Assembly (NCBI GenBank): GCA_016788865.1
Contig: JAEUSB010000074.1
Coordinates: 23,492-87,491 of the forward strand
DNA length: 64,000 nt
Direction: 5' to 3'
Source: Leptospirales bacterium
GTDB taxonomy: Bacteria; Spirochaetota; Leptospiria; Leptospirales; Leptonemataceae
Shown: one piece after another, positions 35,162-44,646 of the stretch
Layout: each line of letters begins with the position of its first letter
Numbering within the stretch: the stretch's first letter is position 1
Notes under the pieces: generated by a model
Database searches by the model: none
Told to the model about the DNA's origin: nothing
Seen by the model: the letters and a program-made list of their open reading frames with translations, nothing else
Position numbers and translations under genes: made by a program

Positions 35162-37939
35162 TCAAGACCTTTTCAGGATTTCTCTAGGTCGGGTCCCGAT
35201 TGCCGGCCCCAGATACCCTTTTTGCTCCAGGGCTTCAATGATATTAGCAGCACGATTATAACCAATCCTCAGACGCCGCTGTACATACGAGGTCGAAGTC
35301 TTTCCACTCTCTTGAATTATCTGCCAGGCCTGCTGGAGCAATTCCGCGTCGATTGGCTCATCTGTTGCTTCCTCTTCGTCTTCGTCCGGGATTGAAACGT
35401 CGACATAGACGGGCTCGCCATAGCGACGGGTTTCTTCTACGATCTTTGCAATCTCTTCCTCGGTGATGAGTGGAGCTTGAACACGAGTCAGTCCGGTGCT
35501 ATTTGGAGACTTGTAGAGCATATCACCGCCGCCGAGCAACGCATCGGCTCCGTTTAGATCGAGGATGATTCGCGAATCCGTTTTCTGAGCCACATGAAAT
35601 GCGACGCGAGCTGGAGCGTTGGCTTTGATATGCGGCGTAATCACGTCCACCGATGGCCGCTGCGTTGCCATGATCATATGAATGCCAACAGCCCGGGCCT
35701 TTTGTGCCAGGCGCCAGAGCGCATCTTCCACTTCTTTGGGAGAAATGAGCATCAAATCTGATAACTCATCGATTACGATCACGATGTATGGAATCTGCGC
35801 CGATTCTCCTTTTGCTTTCATGCGCTCATTGTAAGAAACAATGTCGCGGCATTTCATGTAGGATAGATGTTCGTAACGGCGTTCCATCTCTTGAAGAATC
35901 CAGGCGAGCGATTTGGCCGCAATTCGCGGATCCGTAATTACCGGCATTAGCAGATGCGGGATGCCTTCGTAGAGTTTTAGCTCCACCATCTTTGGATCGA
36001 TCATGATAAATCGAACTTCTTCCGGGCTATGCGCGTAGAGCAGCGAAGCAATCACAGAATTCATGAAGACCGATTTACCCTGACCGGAGGCGCCGGCAAT
36101 GAGCAGATGCGGAGCGCGCGCCAGATCCAGATAGATGTTTCGTCCGGAGATATCCTTTCCAAGTATGATGCCCAGGCGATTCTGTTTTCCGAAGAACTCG
36201 CGATCCTTGCGAGCCACTTCACCCAGAGTGACCGTCTGTCTGACACGATTTGGGATTTCAATTCCCACGGTCGGTTTGCCGGGTAGTGGAGCAACGATCC
36301 GAACCGAAGAGACGGCCAGATTCATTCGAATCTCATTTTCAATCCCAAGGATTTTGTTTAGTCGCACGCCAGGATCCAGCAGAATTTCGAATAACGTGAT
36401 GATTGGCCCGCGTTGAGTGGACGTTACGCGGCCAGGAATCCCATAGTCTTTGAGTACTTTTTCCAATTTTTCTGTGGTTTCGCGCATTTCGCGATCAACG
36501 TCGGTTGCAGGAATTGGCTGAGAAAGTTGCAGTATGTCCGTTGGTAAGTGATACCGTCCGCCGCGACGGCGCACAAATGGCACACCGGTTGCGGGGCCGC
36601 TCGGAAGTCTGGAAGCCTTCTCGCGTGCAGTTGCTTCTGCCTCAGCGACTTCGTCTTCATCCAACTCCTCATCGGTCGCAGCATCCGCAACTGACTGAAA
36701 ACCTGGAACAACTTCGCTGGCAGGGAGATCCTGGCTATCGCTGGAGAGATCATCAACGCCCGCCCCATGCTCCTCCAGGCTCGAGATGTCATCTGTTGGC
36801 ATGGTTTCGACCATAACCTGAGTGCTTGCAGCAGCAAGTCCGAGCGTGGCAAGTCCAGGTCCAATTTGTGAATCGATTTCAGGTGTTGCGTCAGAGTTAA
36901 AGTTCGAGTTTTCTCTGGTTGCCGTTGGATAATCGTCTACCGTCGCCGATCCGGCAAATCTTTGCGAGGAAACCTGGATTGTTTCCTGGTTTCTTTCGTC
37001 GGATCGATTCAAATAGCTTGCTGCGAGCTGGCTGAGGGTTTGTGCTCCGCTTTTGCCCGTGCGAAACATATAACGCGAATGATCGAGATTGAAAGAACCG
37101 CGAAATGCAGCTTCAGACTCGACAATGACAGGACGTCCCACATGACGAACGGCAACATTCCCGAGCAGACCGCGCGAGTCCACTTGCTGGAAAGGTGGCC
37201 TTAATTCGGAGGGCGGAGCCTGCGAAGATTGCGTCGGTGGTTCGTCGAGCTGGCTCTTCTGGAAGAATGGGAGATCCTCGGCCTCATGCCTGTCAAATTT
37301 CAAAGATTCCTCCGAGGGTTCTGCATTCTTCCTATTGTTCAGATAGGACATTGCAAGTCCGGCGATTCCTGCAAGCGCAGCCAGCCGACCGCCGTTTGAT
37401 GCGCCATTGCTTGCGTTCCCCGGTTCAGTGGGCCTGCCTTCCATCTTGTTTTCAAACGTGCCGTACAGCTTTTGAATGCCGCGCCCGGCGTCGGCGAAAG
37501 TTGCGCCCGTGGACAAGAAGACGGCCGGAAGAAAAATACCAAATGAGATTAAGACCGCACCCCATCGCCCAAATGCAAAGGACAGGGCACCACCCATCGA
37601 CTCACCGATGAGACCTGTAGCCGTCTCTGATACCAGGCCCACCCAGATAGCAGCTGCAGTCGTCAGGACCAGTATACTGACCATTCGAACGAGCGGGTCA
37701 ACGAGCTGTCCTCTATAGAGGCCTGCCCCACCCTGCAGGAGCAGGAAGATGGGAACGAAAAATGCCGTCTTGCCGAGCAGGTGAAATAGAATCTGGGCGG
37801 TTGCGATACCCACCCTGCCGATCAGGTTTTCCGGTTGTCCGTCAATCTCCCTGTGCGTGGCCAGGGCCAGAAACATGAGAATCCCACCCAGGAAGACCAG
37901 AAAAGAGATAGCATCCCCCATGTTCTTGCGCTCGGCCAT
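35162..37939 (-). CDS. ftsK: DNA translocase FtsK/SpoIIIE
   Basis: FtsK pumps DNA during division and activates XerCD recombination. The 925-residue protein has four transmembrane helices in the first 190 residues, a long acidic/Ser-rich linker (about 200-430), the RecA-like motor with Walker A AGASGQGKSVF and Walker B IVIVIDELSDLM, and a C-terminal winged-helix gamma domain (SYVQRRLRIGYNRAANIIEALEQ). It is the first gene of the long minus-strand run. Confidence 0.95.
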   Translation of the reverse strand: MAERKNMGDAISFLVFLGGILMFLALATHREIDGQPENLIGRVGIATAQILFHLLGKTAFFVPIFLLLQGGAGLYRGQLVDPLVRMVSILVLTTAAAIWVGLVSETATGLIGESMGGALSFAFGRWGAVLISFGIFLPAVFLSTGATFADAGRGIQKLYGTFENKMEGRPTEPGNASNGASNGGRLAALAGIAGLAMSYLNNRKNAEPSEESLKFDRHEAEDLPFFQKSQLDEPPTQSSQAPPSELRPPFQQVDSRGLLGNVAVRHVGRPVIVESEAAFRGSFNLDHSRYMFRTGKSGAQTLSQLAASYLNRSDERNQETIQVSSQRFAGSATVDDYPTATRENSNFNSDATPEIDSQIGPGLATLGLAAASTQVMVETMPTDDISSLEEHGAGVDDLSSDSQDLPASEVVPGFQSVADAATDEELDEDEVAEAEATAREKASRLPSGPATGVPFVRRRGGRYHLPTDILQLSQPIPATDVDREMRETTEKLEKVLKDYGIPGRVTSTQRGPIITLFEILLDPGVRLNKILGIENEIRMNLAVSSVRIVAPLPGKPTVGIEIPNRVRQTVTLGEVARKDREFFGKQNRLGIILGKDISGRNIYLDLARAPHLLIAGASGQGKSVFMNSVIASLLYAHSPEEVRFIMIDPKMVELKLYEGIPHLLMPVITDPRIAAKSLAWILQEMERRYEHLSYMKCRDIVSYNERMKAKGESAQIPYIVIVIDELSDLMLISPKEVEDALWRLAQKARAVGIHMIMATQRPSVDVITPHIKANAPARVAFHVAQKTDSRIILDLNGADALLGGGDMLYKSPNSTGLTRVQAPLITEEEIAKIVEETRRYGEPVYVDVSIPDEDEEEATDEPIDAELLQQAWQIIQESGKTSTSYVQRRLRIGYNRAANIIEALEQKGYLGPAIGTRPREILKRS

Positions 37940-38040
37940 GCCTTATTTTCGGCCTTCCAGGTCGGGACCTGGCTCTTTTTATCCGAGGCGGGAGATTTAA
38001 CCGCGGAGGGTCAACCGGAGACTGAGGCGGCAAAGGGAAA

Positions 38041-38062
38041 ATTAACCACAAAGAGCGCAAAA
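38041..38062. repeat. degenerate repeat unit (ACCACAAAGAGC type)
   Basis: TTAACCACAAAGAGCGCAAA belongs to a loose family of A/C-rich noncoding units in the ftsK-marR gap. A related inverted copy lies at about 38313-38332 (GTGATCTTTGTGGGGTTCAA). The surrounding stretch 37960-38120 has further similar short units and no gene. Confidence 0.45.
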
Positions 38063-38123
38063 GGCACGTTGCAAAGGTTTGCCGCCGAGACACGGAGAGA
38101 CCGGAGCGAAGAACCGCGAAGTA

Positions 38124-38189
38124 ACCACAGATGGGTGCAAACACAGATCGAAAATTCATCACCCGTGTGCATCTATGTCCATCTGCGGT
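38124..38189. repeat. imperfect inverted repeat (ACCACAGATGG type)
   Basis: ACCACAGATGGGTGCAAACA on the left and CTATGTCCATCTGCGGT on the right are imperfect reverse complements around an AT-rich centre. The unit resembles noncoding elements I know from many environmental bacterial genomes. It lies in the 418-base gene-free region between ftsK and marR. Confidence 0.55.
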
Positions 38190-38209
38190 CAAACACCTCT
38201 CGAATTTTC

Positions 38210-38280
38210 ACGCTGAGGCCCAGAGGGCGCAGAGTTTAAAAAAGGCACCTCGGCGAACTCAGCGTCTCTGCGTGAGATTT
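38210..38280. repeat. dispersed noncoding repeat, copy 1
   Basis: This 71-base element starts ACGCTGAG and ends GAGATTT, with the reverse complements CTCAGCGT and CTCTGCG inside. Hand alignment with the element at 39417-39486 gives about 58 identical positions of 71 with one gap. Both copies are in the same orientation, on either side of the marR-DUF4442 pair. Confidence 0.65.
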
Positions 38281-38357
38281 CCCCGGTAGGGTGCGGCGGG
38301 CGAAACTTATCTTGTGATCTTTGTGGGGTTCAATTCCCAGTTGACCTCTCGCCTCTA

Positions 38358-38379
38358 ATTAGTTTTATGTAAAACTAAT
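38358..38379. promoter_or_regulatory. palindromic operator at the marR start
   Basis: Perfect 10-base arms (ATTAGTTTTA and TAAAACTAAT) flank TG. The palindrome overlaps the marR start codon (38378). TTGACC at 38341-38346 could be a -35 box with a weak -10 inside the palindrome, so repression by MarR binding is likely. The 14-base core GTTTTATGTAAAAC recurs inside the next gene. Confidence 0.7.
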
Positions 38380-38800
38380 GCGAGTCCGGGGACTCATCCA
38401 GCAAATTGCGACTATCCGCGAAAAGACGCATTCGCGCATGGAACAGTATCTGAACGACTACGGCCTCGCAGAAATTGCCCCATCGCACGGCTCTATTCTC
38501 ATCGCACTTGATCGAGTCGATTCGCTGACGATGGGAGAGCTGGCCCAGGCCGTAGATCGAGACAAATCGACGCTGACCGTACTCGTAAATCGCCTGGAGC
38601 AACTGGGTTACGTGCGGCGGCTCCCTGATTCTCAGGATTTGCGAATTACACGCATTGCCCTCACCGACCGCGCAAGGAAGGCCAGGCGAAAGTTCACGAT
38701 GGTATCGCAGCGGATGAATCGAGAATTCTTCGCCGGCTTCGAGGACGCGGAACTGAACGAACTGCGCCGACTGCTAACCAAACTGCAATCCAACCTGTAA
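38378..38800 (+). CDS. MarR-family transcriptional regulator
   Basis: This 140-residue winged-helix regulator has the MarR layout: an N-terminal dimer helix, then GELAQAVDRDKSTLTVLVNRLEQLGYVRR as helix-turn-helix, the wing DSQDLRITRIALTD, and a C-terminal dimer helix. No ribosome-binding site precedes the ATG, and the likely -10 is so close that the mRNA may be leaderless. It is probably autorepressed through the palindrome over its start and controls the DUF4442 gene 26 bases downstream. Confidence 0.88.
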   Translation: MRVRGLIQQIATIREKTHSRMEQYLNDYGLAEIAPSHGSILIALDRVDSLTMGELAQAVDRDKSTLTVLVNRLEQLGYVRRLPDSQDLRITRIALTDRARKARRKFTMVSQRMNREFFAGFEDAELNELRRLLTKLQSNL

Positions 38801-38826
38801 TAAAGAAAAGAACCAAGGAGAATCAG

Positions 38827-39363
38827 ATGCAAACCGAACAATTCGTTTTACATAAAACCACATGGGACTGGCAGGCCTATTGGAGAAAGGTCAGAGAAAC
38901 AATTCGCTTTCTCAGGATCACTCCCGTGTACTATCTCTCAGGCGGAAGAATTGAATCCGTCTCAGAAGACTTCAGAAGCCTGGTTATCAGGATTCCGCAT
39001 AACTTTGTGACGAAGAACCTCGTTAACTCCGTTTTTGGTGGATCGCTTTTTGCCGCCACGGACCCCGTCTACATGGCCATGCTCATGCAGGCCCTTGGTC
39101 CTGATTACTTCGTGATCGACAAAGAAGGCAAAATGGAATACATCAAACCACTGACGTCCAGCGGCTATGCGAAGTTCGAACTTATGCAGGCTGATATCGA
39201 TTCGATCATATCTGAATGCGCGGCAAAGAAGAAGGCTCTCCGTACATTTCCGGTTTCGATTCAAAGTAGCGACGGGACGGTAGTTGCCCGATGTGAAAGA
39301 ACGCTCTACATTCGTAAGATGAATACGGAGAGCGTTAACTCAAGGTTGAAAAGGAGGATGTAA
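38827..39363 (+). CDS. DUF4442 (hotdog thioesterase-like) protein
   Basis: This 178-residue protein resembles the DUF4442 group of hotdog-fold, acyl-CoA-thioesterase-like proteins: FLRITPVYYLSGGRIES, VNSVFGGSLFAATDPVYMAML and a C-terminal VVARCERTLYIR strand. AAGGAG is 6 bases before the ATG. Codons 7-11 contain a second copy of the MarR operator core. It probably acts on an acyl thioester induced under MarR control; the substrate is unknown. Confidence 0.78.
   Translation: MQTEQFVLHKTTWDWQAYWRKVRETIRFLRITPVYYLSGGRIESVSEDFRSLVIRIPHNFVTKNLVNSVFGGSLFAATDPVYMAMLMQALGPDYFVIDKEGKMEYIKPLTSSGYAKFELMQADIDSIISECAAKKKALRTFPVSIQSSDGTVVARCERTLYIRKMNTESVNSRLKRRM
38845..38858. promoter_or_regulatory. second MarR operator core inside the DUF4442 gene
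   Basis: GTTTTACATAAAAC is the exact reverse complement of the core of the palindrome at 38358-38379 and is itself palindromic. The two centres are 483 bases apart, close to a whole number of helical turns. Confidence 0.55.
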
Positions 39364-39416
39364 TTTCGGAGGGGTTTAGCTCTTCGGTCCTCCTGGACAA
39401 TTGTTCGAAATGTGTG

Positions 39417-39486
39417 ACGCTGAGACGCGGAGGGTGCGGAGCTTCAAAAAGGCTCCTCGGCGAATTCAGCGCCTCGCCTAAGATTT
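39417..39486. repeat. dispersed noncoding repeat, copy 2
   Basis: This 70-base copy of the element at 38210-38280 begins ACGCTGAGACGCGGAG and shares the central CCTCGGCGAA. It fills most of the 152-base gap between the DUF4442 gene and dut. Confidence 0.65.
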
Positions 39487-39515
39487 TTTGTCAGTTATGA
39501 CGCGCAGAGGCTAGA

Positions 39516-39962
39516 TCAAGCTACGCCGGTGCTGCCAAATCCACCTGTGCCGCGGGACGTCTCTGTCAACGACTGAACGGGAACTTCTTCAAAGTCAATG
39601 GGTTCCCATTTCTCAATGATCATTTGCGCAATGCGATCTCCGTTCTTGATTGTGAACGGCTCTGTTCCCAGGTGTGCAAGGATTACTTGCAGTTCACCGC
39701 GATAGTCCCAATCGATCGTGGCAGGTGAATTTGGAAGCGTGATTCCGTGTTTGAGAGCCAGGCCGGAACGCGGACGGAGTGTGATAAACGTGCGCTCCGG
39801 AATATCAAGGAAGATACCCGTGGGGACAAGGATTCTGTCTCCGGGATTGAGAGTGAGCTCCGTATCGATTGGAAGAAAAGCGCATACATCGTAGCCGGCT
39901 GCACCCTCTGTGGCGCGCACCGGCTTCCTTGCACCTTGCTTCAGTGCGATACGGACCTGCAT
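39516..39962 (-). CDS. dut: dUTP pyrophosphatase
   Basis: Dut hydrolyses dUTP to dUMP, preventing uracil incorporation into DNA. This 148-residue trimeric-type enzyme has all five motifs: GYDVCAFLP (I), PRSGLALKHGI (II), ATIDWDYRGEL (III, with Trp where Ser or Pro is usual), GDRIAQMII (IV) and SRGTGGFGSTG (V). It follows pnp by 3 bases. Confidence 0.94.
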   Translation of the reverse strand: MQVRIALKQGARKPVRATEGAAGYDVCAFLPIDTELTLNPGDRILVPTGIFLDIPERTFITLRPRSGLALKHGITLPNSPATIDWDYRGELQVILAHLGTEPFTIKNGDRIAQMIIEKWEPIDFEEVPVQSLTETSRGTGGFGSTGVA

Positions 39963-39965
39963 CGT

Positions 39966-42245
39966 CTAACGTCTGTCGCGATCACGGCCGCCGGAGCGCC
40001 CGCCTGAACGGCCTCCGTCGCGACCGCCAGAGCCGCCGCGATATCCGCCGCCGTTTCTGTCGTTTCTATCGCGCGGTGGACGATCTCCGCCGTCCCCGCC
40101 TTCACGCGGAGAATCAAAACGCGATGGGCGACTCTGACCGGATGCGATCAAGTCTTTGCGACCCAGCTCGATTTTGCCCTGGCGATCAACGCCAGTGACT
40201 ACAACTTCAACCGAATCGCCTTCGTTCATTACGTCGCGAACAGAATTGATTCTTGTTGGAGCCATTTTGGAGATGTGCAGCAGCCCTTCTTTTCCGGGAA
40301 GGATCTCGATAAATGCGCCAAAATCTACTACGCGCTTCACAATACCTTTGAATTCAGAACCAGGTTCAATTTCAGTGAACAGGTCCATGATGAGTTTCTT
40401 GGCATAATCGTTTGCTTCGCCGCCAGAAGATGCAATGGTTACAACACCACTATCTTCAACATTGATCTCCGATTTGGATTTCTCAATGATAGCGCGGATT
40501 ACTTTTCCACCCGGGCCAATCAGTTCGCCAATGCGTTCTGGATCGATCTGGATCTGAGTAATGCGCGGAGCATTCTGGGAAACATTTGTTCTGGCATTGT
40601 CGATTGCCTTATTCATGATTCCAAGAATATGCGCACGACCCTTGTTAGCCGAATCGATTGCAGCACCCAGGATTTCGATAGTAACGCCCGTTAGCTTGAT
40701 ATCAAGCTGGAATGCAGTGATTCCTTTTTCTGTTCCGGCAACTTTGAAATCCATATCACCAAAGTGATCTTCGAGACCTGCAATGTCTGATAGAACTACG
40801 AAGTCATCCTTGTCGCCAAGGATGAGACCCATTGCAATCCCGGAAACCGGACGTGGAATGGGAACACCTGCAGCCATCATGGCCAGCGAACCGCTGCACA
40901 CAGAAGCCATGGAGGAAGACCCATTGGATTCAAGAATTTCAGAAACGACGCGCACAACGTACGGGAATTTATCCTGTCCGGGCACCATTACTTTGAGCGC
41001 GCGCTCGGCCAGGTTTCCATGACCAATTTCGCGGCGGCCCGGGCCAGAGAAACGCTTCACTTCACCCGTTGAGAACGGCGGGAAGTTGTAGTGGAGCATG
41101 AAGTTCTTACTCTGAAGACCGTTCAGAGTTTCAAATTTTTGCGCATCACCGGAAGTTCCAAGCGTTACAACACCAAGCGACTGAGTTTGCCCGCGGGTAA
41201 ACACGGCTGAACCGTGAACGCCCGGCAGAACATCGAGTTCAACTGAGATATCGCGAATTTCGTCGAGCTTGCGACCATCGTAACGAACACCCTTGGCGAA
41301 AACATCGCTGCGAACCACTTCATACTCAAGCAGTTCCATGTTGGCTTTGATTTCTTTGAGCGCGGTTGCGATTGCCTTTTCATCTTTACCAGCATCGCGA
41401 AGCTTCTTTTCAAAGTGATCTTTCACTTCTTTGATTACTTCATCGACGTGGCTCTGACGATTGAGCTTGTCCTTGGTGCTCGACGCTGCGCGCATCTTCT
41501 CGCGACCAAATTCAAATACTTCTTTGGTGAGTTCTGGATCAGGCAGGCGAAGTTTGATTTCGCGTTTTGTACGATTTACTTTGTTTGCGAGTTTCTCTTG
41601 CAGAGCGATGCGCTCAACAATGACTTTGTGACCAAACGCAACCGCATCCAGGATGTCTTGCTTTGAATACTCAGCGCATACACCCTCAATCATTACGATA
41701 TGGGTTTTTGATCCCGCCACAACGAGTTCAATGTCACTTTTTGACATTGCTTCTGCACCTGGATCTGCAACAAATTGTCCGTCCAATCTTCCTACTACCA
41801 CAGCAGCAATAGGTCCGTGGAATGGAATGTCAGATGTGTGAATTGCAGCTGATGCTGCCGTTACCGCATGGCCTTCCACGCTGATATGCGGATCAGCAGA
41901 AAGCACAGTTACGAATACTTGAACTTCTGAAAAGAATCCTTCCGGGAACAGTGGACGAATAGGGCGGTCAATGATTCGAGAAATCAGAGTTTCGTGTTCT
42001 GCAGGGCGTGTTTCTCTTTTGAAATAGCCGCCAGGGAATCGACCGGTTGCATATGCCTTCTCGCGATATTCAACGGTGAGCGGGAAAAAGTCCTGACCAT
42101 CTTTTGCGTCTGTTTCTCCGCAGACCGTTGCAAGCAGGACGAGGTTGCCGCAGCGATAGACAATGGCTCCATCTGCCTGCTTTGCCCAGTTGCCGGTTTC
42201 GAGTGATACTGTTTTGCCGCTAATGACGGCCTCTTCTTTGAACAT
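39966..42245 (-). CDS. pnp: polynucleotide phosphorylase
   Basis: PNPase is the trimeric 3'-5' phosphorolytic exonuclease of mRNA turnover. The 759-residue protein has two RNase PH domains ([31 protein letters not shown]-like [11 protein letters not shown] region; AMGLI), then a KH domain ([11 protein letters not shown]) and an S1 domain ([17 protein letters not shown]). It ends in a basic RGG-rich tail ([21 protein letters not shown]). AGGAGG precedes the ATG. A hairpin lies in the leader. Confidence 0.96.
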   Translation of the reverse strand: MFKEEAVISGKTVSLETGNWAKQADGAIVYRCGNLVLLATVCGETDAKDGQDFFPLTVEYREKAYATGRFPGGYFKRETRPAEHETLISRIIDRPIRPLFPEGFFSEVQVFVTVLSADPHISVEGHAVTAASAAIHTSDIPFHGPIAAVVVGRLDGQFVADPGAEAMSKSDIELVVAGSKTHIVMIEGVCAEYSKQDILDAVAFGHKVIVERIALQEKLANKVNRTKREIKLRLPDPELTKEVFEFGREKMRAASSTKDKLNRQSHVDEVIKEVKDHFEKKLRDAGKDEKAIATALKEIKANMELLEYEVVRSDVFAKGVRYDGRKLDEIRDISVELDVLPGVHGSAVFTRGQTQSLGVVTLGTSGDAQKFETLNGLQSKNFMLHYNFPPFSTGEVKRFSGPGRREIGHGNLAERALKVMVPGQDKFPYVVRVVSEILESNGSSSMASVCSGSLAMMAAGVPIPRPVSGIAMGLILGDKDDFVVLSDIAGLEDHFGDMDFKVAGTEKGITAFQLDIKLTGVTIEILGAAIDSANKGRAHILGIMNKAIDNARTNVSQNAPRITQIQIDPERIGELIGPGGKVIRAIIEKSKSEINVEDSGVVTIASSGGEANDYAKKLIMDLFTEIEPGSEFKGIVKRVVDFGAFIEILPGKEGLLHISKMAPTRINSVRDVMNEGDSVEVVVTGVDRQGKIELGRKDLIASGQSRPSRFDSPREGGDGGDRPPRDRNDRNGGGYRGGSGGRDGGRSGGRSGGRDRDRR

Positions 42246-42269
42246 GTGGTCCTCCTGAGAGTTACAGGT

Positions 42270-42285
42270 GCGGGACGAGGCCCGC
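42270..42285 (-). promoter_or_regulatory. GC hairpin in the pnp leader
   Basis: GCGGG and CCCGC arms surround a 6-base loop in the 57-base gap between rpsO and pnp. Leader stem-loops at this place are RNase III-processed autoregulatory sites in enterobacteria; a similar role here is possible but not shown. Confidence 0.35.
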
Positions 42286-42302
42286 GGCGGGGGATGCAGA
42301 TG

Positions 42303-42581
42303 TTATTTTCTGAGACCGAGTTTAACGATGAGATCTTTGTACTTGTCCTGGTTCTTCCTTTTCAGGTACTCCAGCATTCTTCTTCTCTGACCAACGAGCT
42401 TTAGGAGCCCGCGGCGGGAGGCATGGTCCATTGTGTGCGTCTTGAAATGGTCTGTCAGATCTTTAATGCGTTCAGAAAGCAATGCGATTTGAACTTCCGG
42501 AGCTCCGGTGTCCTTTTCGGTTTTGCCGTATTGTTTGACGATAGCCTTCTTGCGGTCCTTCTGTTCCTGTAACTCAGTCAT
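42303..42581 (-). CDS. rpsO: 30S ribosomal protein S15
   Basis: S15 is a primary 16S rRNA-binding protein that organises the platform. The 92-residue protein matches the family over its whole length: [40 protein letters not shown] and a basic end. It is followed by pnp, the usual order. Confidence 0.97.
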   Translation of the reverse strand: MTELQEQKDRKKAIVKQYGKTEKDTGAPEVQIALLSERIKDLTDHFKTHTMDHASRRGLLKLVGQRRRMLEYLKRKNQDKYKDLIVKLGLRK

Positions 42582-42709
42582 TTTCCTATTTTACTCTCTT
42601 GTTTGGGCCAGTATCGAAAGAAGGCTTTCCGGGCAAAGCAAAATACTAGTCTCTGAGACTGCCAACTTAGTTCTTGCGTCCCTTTTTTGCGCGCCGAACG
42701 ATTACCTAT

Positions 42710-43744
42710 ATGAGACTTCCTCAGTTGCCAGGTTACTGGGCCGTATTAGTTTTTCCGGCCATATTTAGCGCTTGCACGGCGCCGGCTCCGCTCAGCGACT
42801 CAGAATTGTCAGAGCGATCGGTCCATCAATCCCTCCAGACGGCACTTTCGGCGCCACAACCAGCTCTCCGCCTACATATCAGGGGTGGAAATTACCGGGA
42901 AATTCCGGCACCACTCCTCCAGTTGAGATCGTTGCAAGACCTTCAAATCGTCCAGTCGGAACTCAGCTCCCTTCCGGCGAACTTCACATCCCTGGCACAA
43001 CTCAAAATCCTTGTCTTAACCAGCAACAGGTTTCGCGAGTTTCCATCGCAACCCGGTCACCTTCGTTACCTGGAAAGCCTGGAATTGAACTTCAATGCCA
43101 TTGATACTGTCCCGAAAAAGCTATATGGATTTACTGCTCTGCGCCGTCTCTCTCTTAGAAACAACCCGCTTGGTCAGGCACCGGTTGCCATCGCAGATTT
43201 CTCCGAGTTGCGCGAGCTTGACCTTCGTGCAACGCAAATAAGTAATCTGCCGGCCGAATACGCAAGCTTGCAGAAGCTCGAGTTGCTCGATCTGAGCGAA
43301 AACAAACTCACTTCCATTCCGGAAGCAATCTACTCCTTGCGCGCTCTGAAACAACTCCGAATCGACGGCAACAAACTGACGGAATTGAAAGAGGAAGTTG
43401 CCCGCCTTGGAAATCTAGAAGAGTTAAAAGCCTGCAACAACCGATTGACGTCGATTCATCCTTCCATTTTCCAACTTAGCAAACTAAAGCGATTCCAGTA
43501 TTCAGGAAATAGCTTCAAGAAGGCCAGCGTAACGTTAACCGTATTACCCATCCGGTCCGGACCCGCACTGACAACCTCGCTCGTCAATACGATCAAACGG
43601 GGCGAAACTGTGGAGATCCTTTATAAGACTGGGCGCCGTGAATCGCTCCAGGGCACGGTGACTGAATGGTGGTTTGTAAGACCGACTGCGGAAGGCTCCG
43701 CGCCAGGCTATGCTCCAGATCATTTTCTGGAGGAGTTCAAATGA
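42710..43744 (+). CDS. leucine-rich-repeat lipoprotein with SH3-like tail
   Basis: This 344-residue lipoprotein starts MRLPQLPGYWAVLVFPAIFSAC (lipobox FSAC). Residues 60-285 are about nine leucine-rich repeats of the LxxLxxLxLxxNxLxxIP type. A C-terminal bacterial SH3-like unit follows (LPIRSGPA, IKRGETVEIL, WWFVRP, GYAPDHFLEEF). LRR proteins mediate protein contacts, so a surface-recognition or adhesion role is possible. The stop overlaps the next start as ATGA. It is the first gene of the accessory island. Confidence 0.82.
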   Translation: MRLPQLPGYWAVLVFPAIFSACTAPAPLSDSELSERSVHQSLQTALSAPQPALRLHIRGGNYREIPAPLLQLRSLQDLQIVQSELSSLPANFTSLAQLKILVLTSNRFREFPSQPGHLRYLESLELNFNAIDTVPKKLYGFTALRRLSLRNNPLGQAPVAIADFSELRELDLRATQISNLPAEYASLQKLELLDLSENKLTSIPEAIYSLRALKQLRIDGNKLTELKEEVARLGNLEELKACNNRLTSIHPSIFQLSKLKRFQYSGNSFKKASVTLTVLPIRSGPALTTSLVNTIKRGETVEILYKTGRRESLQGTVTEWWFVRPTAEGSAPGYAPDHFLEEFK

Positions 43745-44634
43745 ATGTCTTTTCGTTGCTGCAATATCCCGTGAAACAAGGCGTACTCTCCATGCTACTA
43801 GCCGGGTTAATCCTGACCGGAATCCCTAAATGCGCGAGCGACGGGGCGCTCCTGGAACCTGCGGCCCTGGCCACGATGCGCGAGTTTTCAATGTACGACG
43901 TTCCGGAGAATCCCGAATCTGTGTATCGCCTGCAGGTCAACATCACTCATTTGAGCAAGATTCACAAGTTTCCGAATCTCCAGGCTCTGCATGTATTTGG
44001 AGAAACGACTCAATTCCCGCGGGAAGTATTGCGTCCGCCCCTGCTTCAATCGCTCACATTAACCCTGGACGGACGTGCAGCCATTGAGATCCCTGAAGCA
44101 ATCAGCGAGCTGCGCTACTTGACATCGCTTCGTCTCAGTGGGATGAAACTGCATCGTTTGCCGAATAACGTTACCAGGTTGCAAATGCTTGAGCGCCTTG
44201 ATGTATCTCGAAACAAGTTTATAGAACTTCCGGCTCAGGCGTTTGAACTATCGAGCCTCCGTGAATTCGTGCTTTCCGAAAATAACATTCAGACCTTACC
44301 TGTCAGATGGGAAAAACTGGGCGGACTGCGGCTGCTTGATCTTTCCGGCAATCCCGTTTCCAGAATTCCACGTGAGCTACTTCTTCAAATGCCTGAGTTG
44401 GAACGACTGTTACTCAAAGGGACACGCTGTATTCAGATGACTGTGGATCAACCCTCGATTACAGCGGTTAGTCGAATCGGTCGGCCAAAGCGCGACCATC
44501 GCGGCTTGAAGCGCGGCGAAACGGTTTACATCGTAAGCCTCGAATCACCGCAATGGGCTGCAAAACCGCAGGCACTAATTTCACTCGGAGACGGGGCACT
44601 TCACTATGTAGACGCGGAATCACTGGCACCGTGA
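43741..44634 (+). CDS. leucine-rich-repeat lipoprotein
   Basis: This 297-residue protein has a leader ending LTGIPKC, a weak lipobox, with a long basic start. About six leucine-rich repeats (LTSLRLSGMKLHRLPNNV, LERLDVSRNKFIELPAQ, LRLLDLSGNPVSRIP) are followed by a terminal segment with LKRGETVYIVSLE, similar to the SH3-like tail of its upstream neighbour. It is translationally coupled to that neighbour, so the two probably act together. Confidence 0.78.
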   Translation: MNVFSLLQYPVKQGVLSMLLAGLILTGIPKCASDGALLEPAALATMREFSMYDVPENPESVYRLQVNITHLSKIHKFPNLQALHVFGETTQFPREVLRPPLLQSLTLTLDGRAAIEIPEAISELRYLTSLRLSGMKLHRLPNNVTRLQMLERLDVSRNKFIELPAQAFELSSLREFVLSENNIQTLPVRWEKLGGLRLLDLSGNPVSRIPRELLLQMPELERLLLKGTRCIQMTVDQPSITAVSRIGRPKRDHRGLKRGETVYIVSLESPQWAAKPQALISLGDGALHYVDAESLAP

Positions 44635-44646
44635 AGGTAGCCTGAG

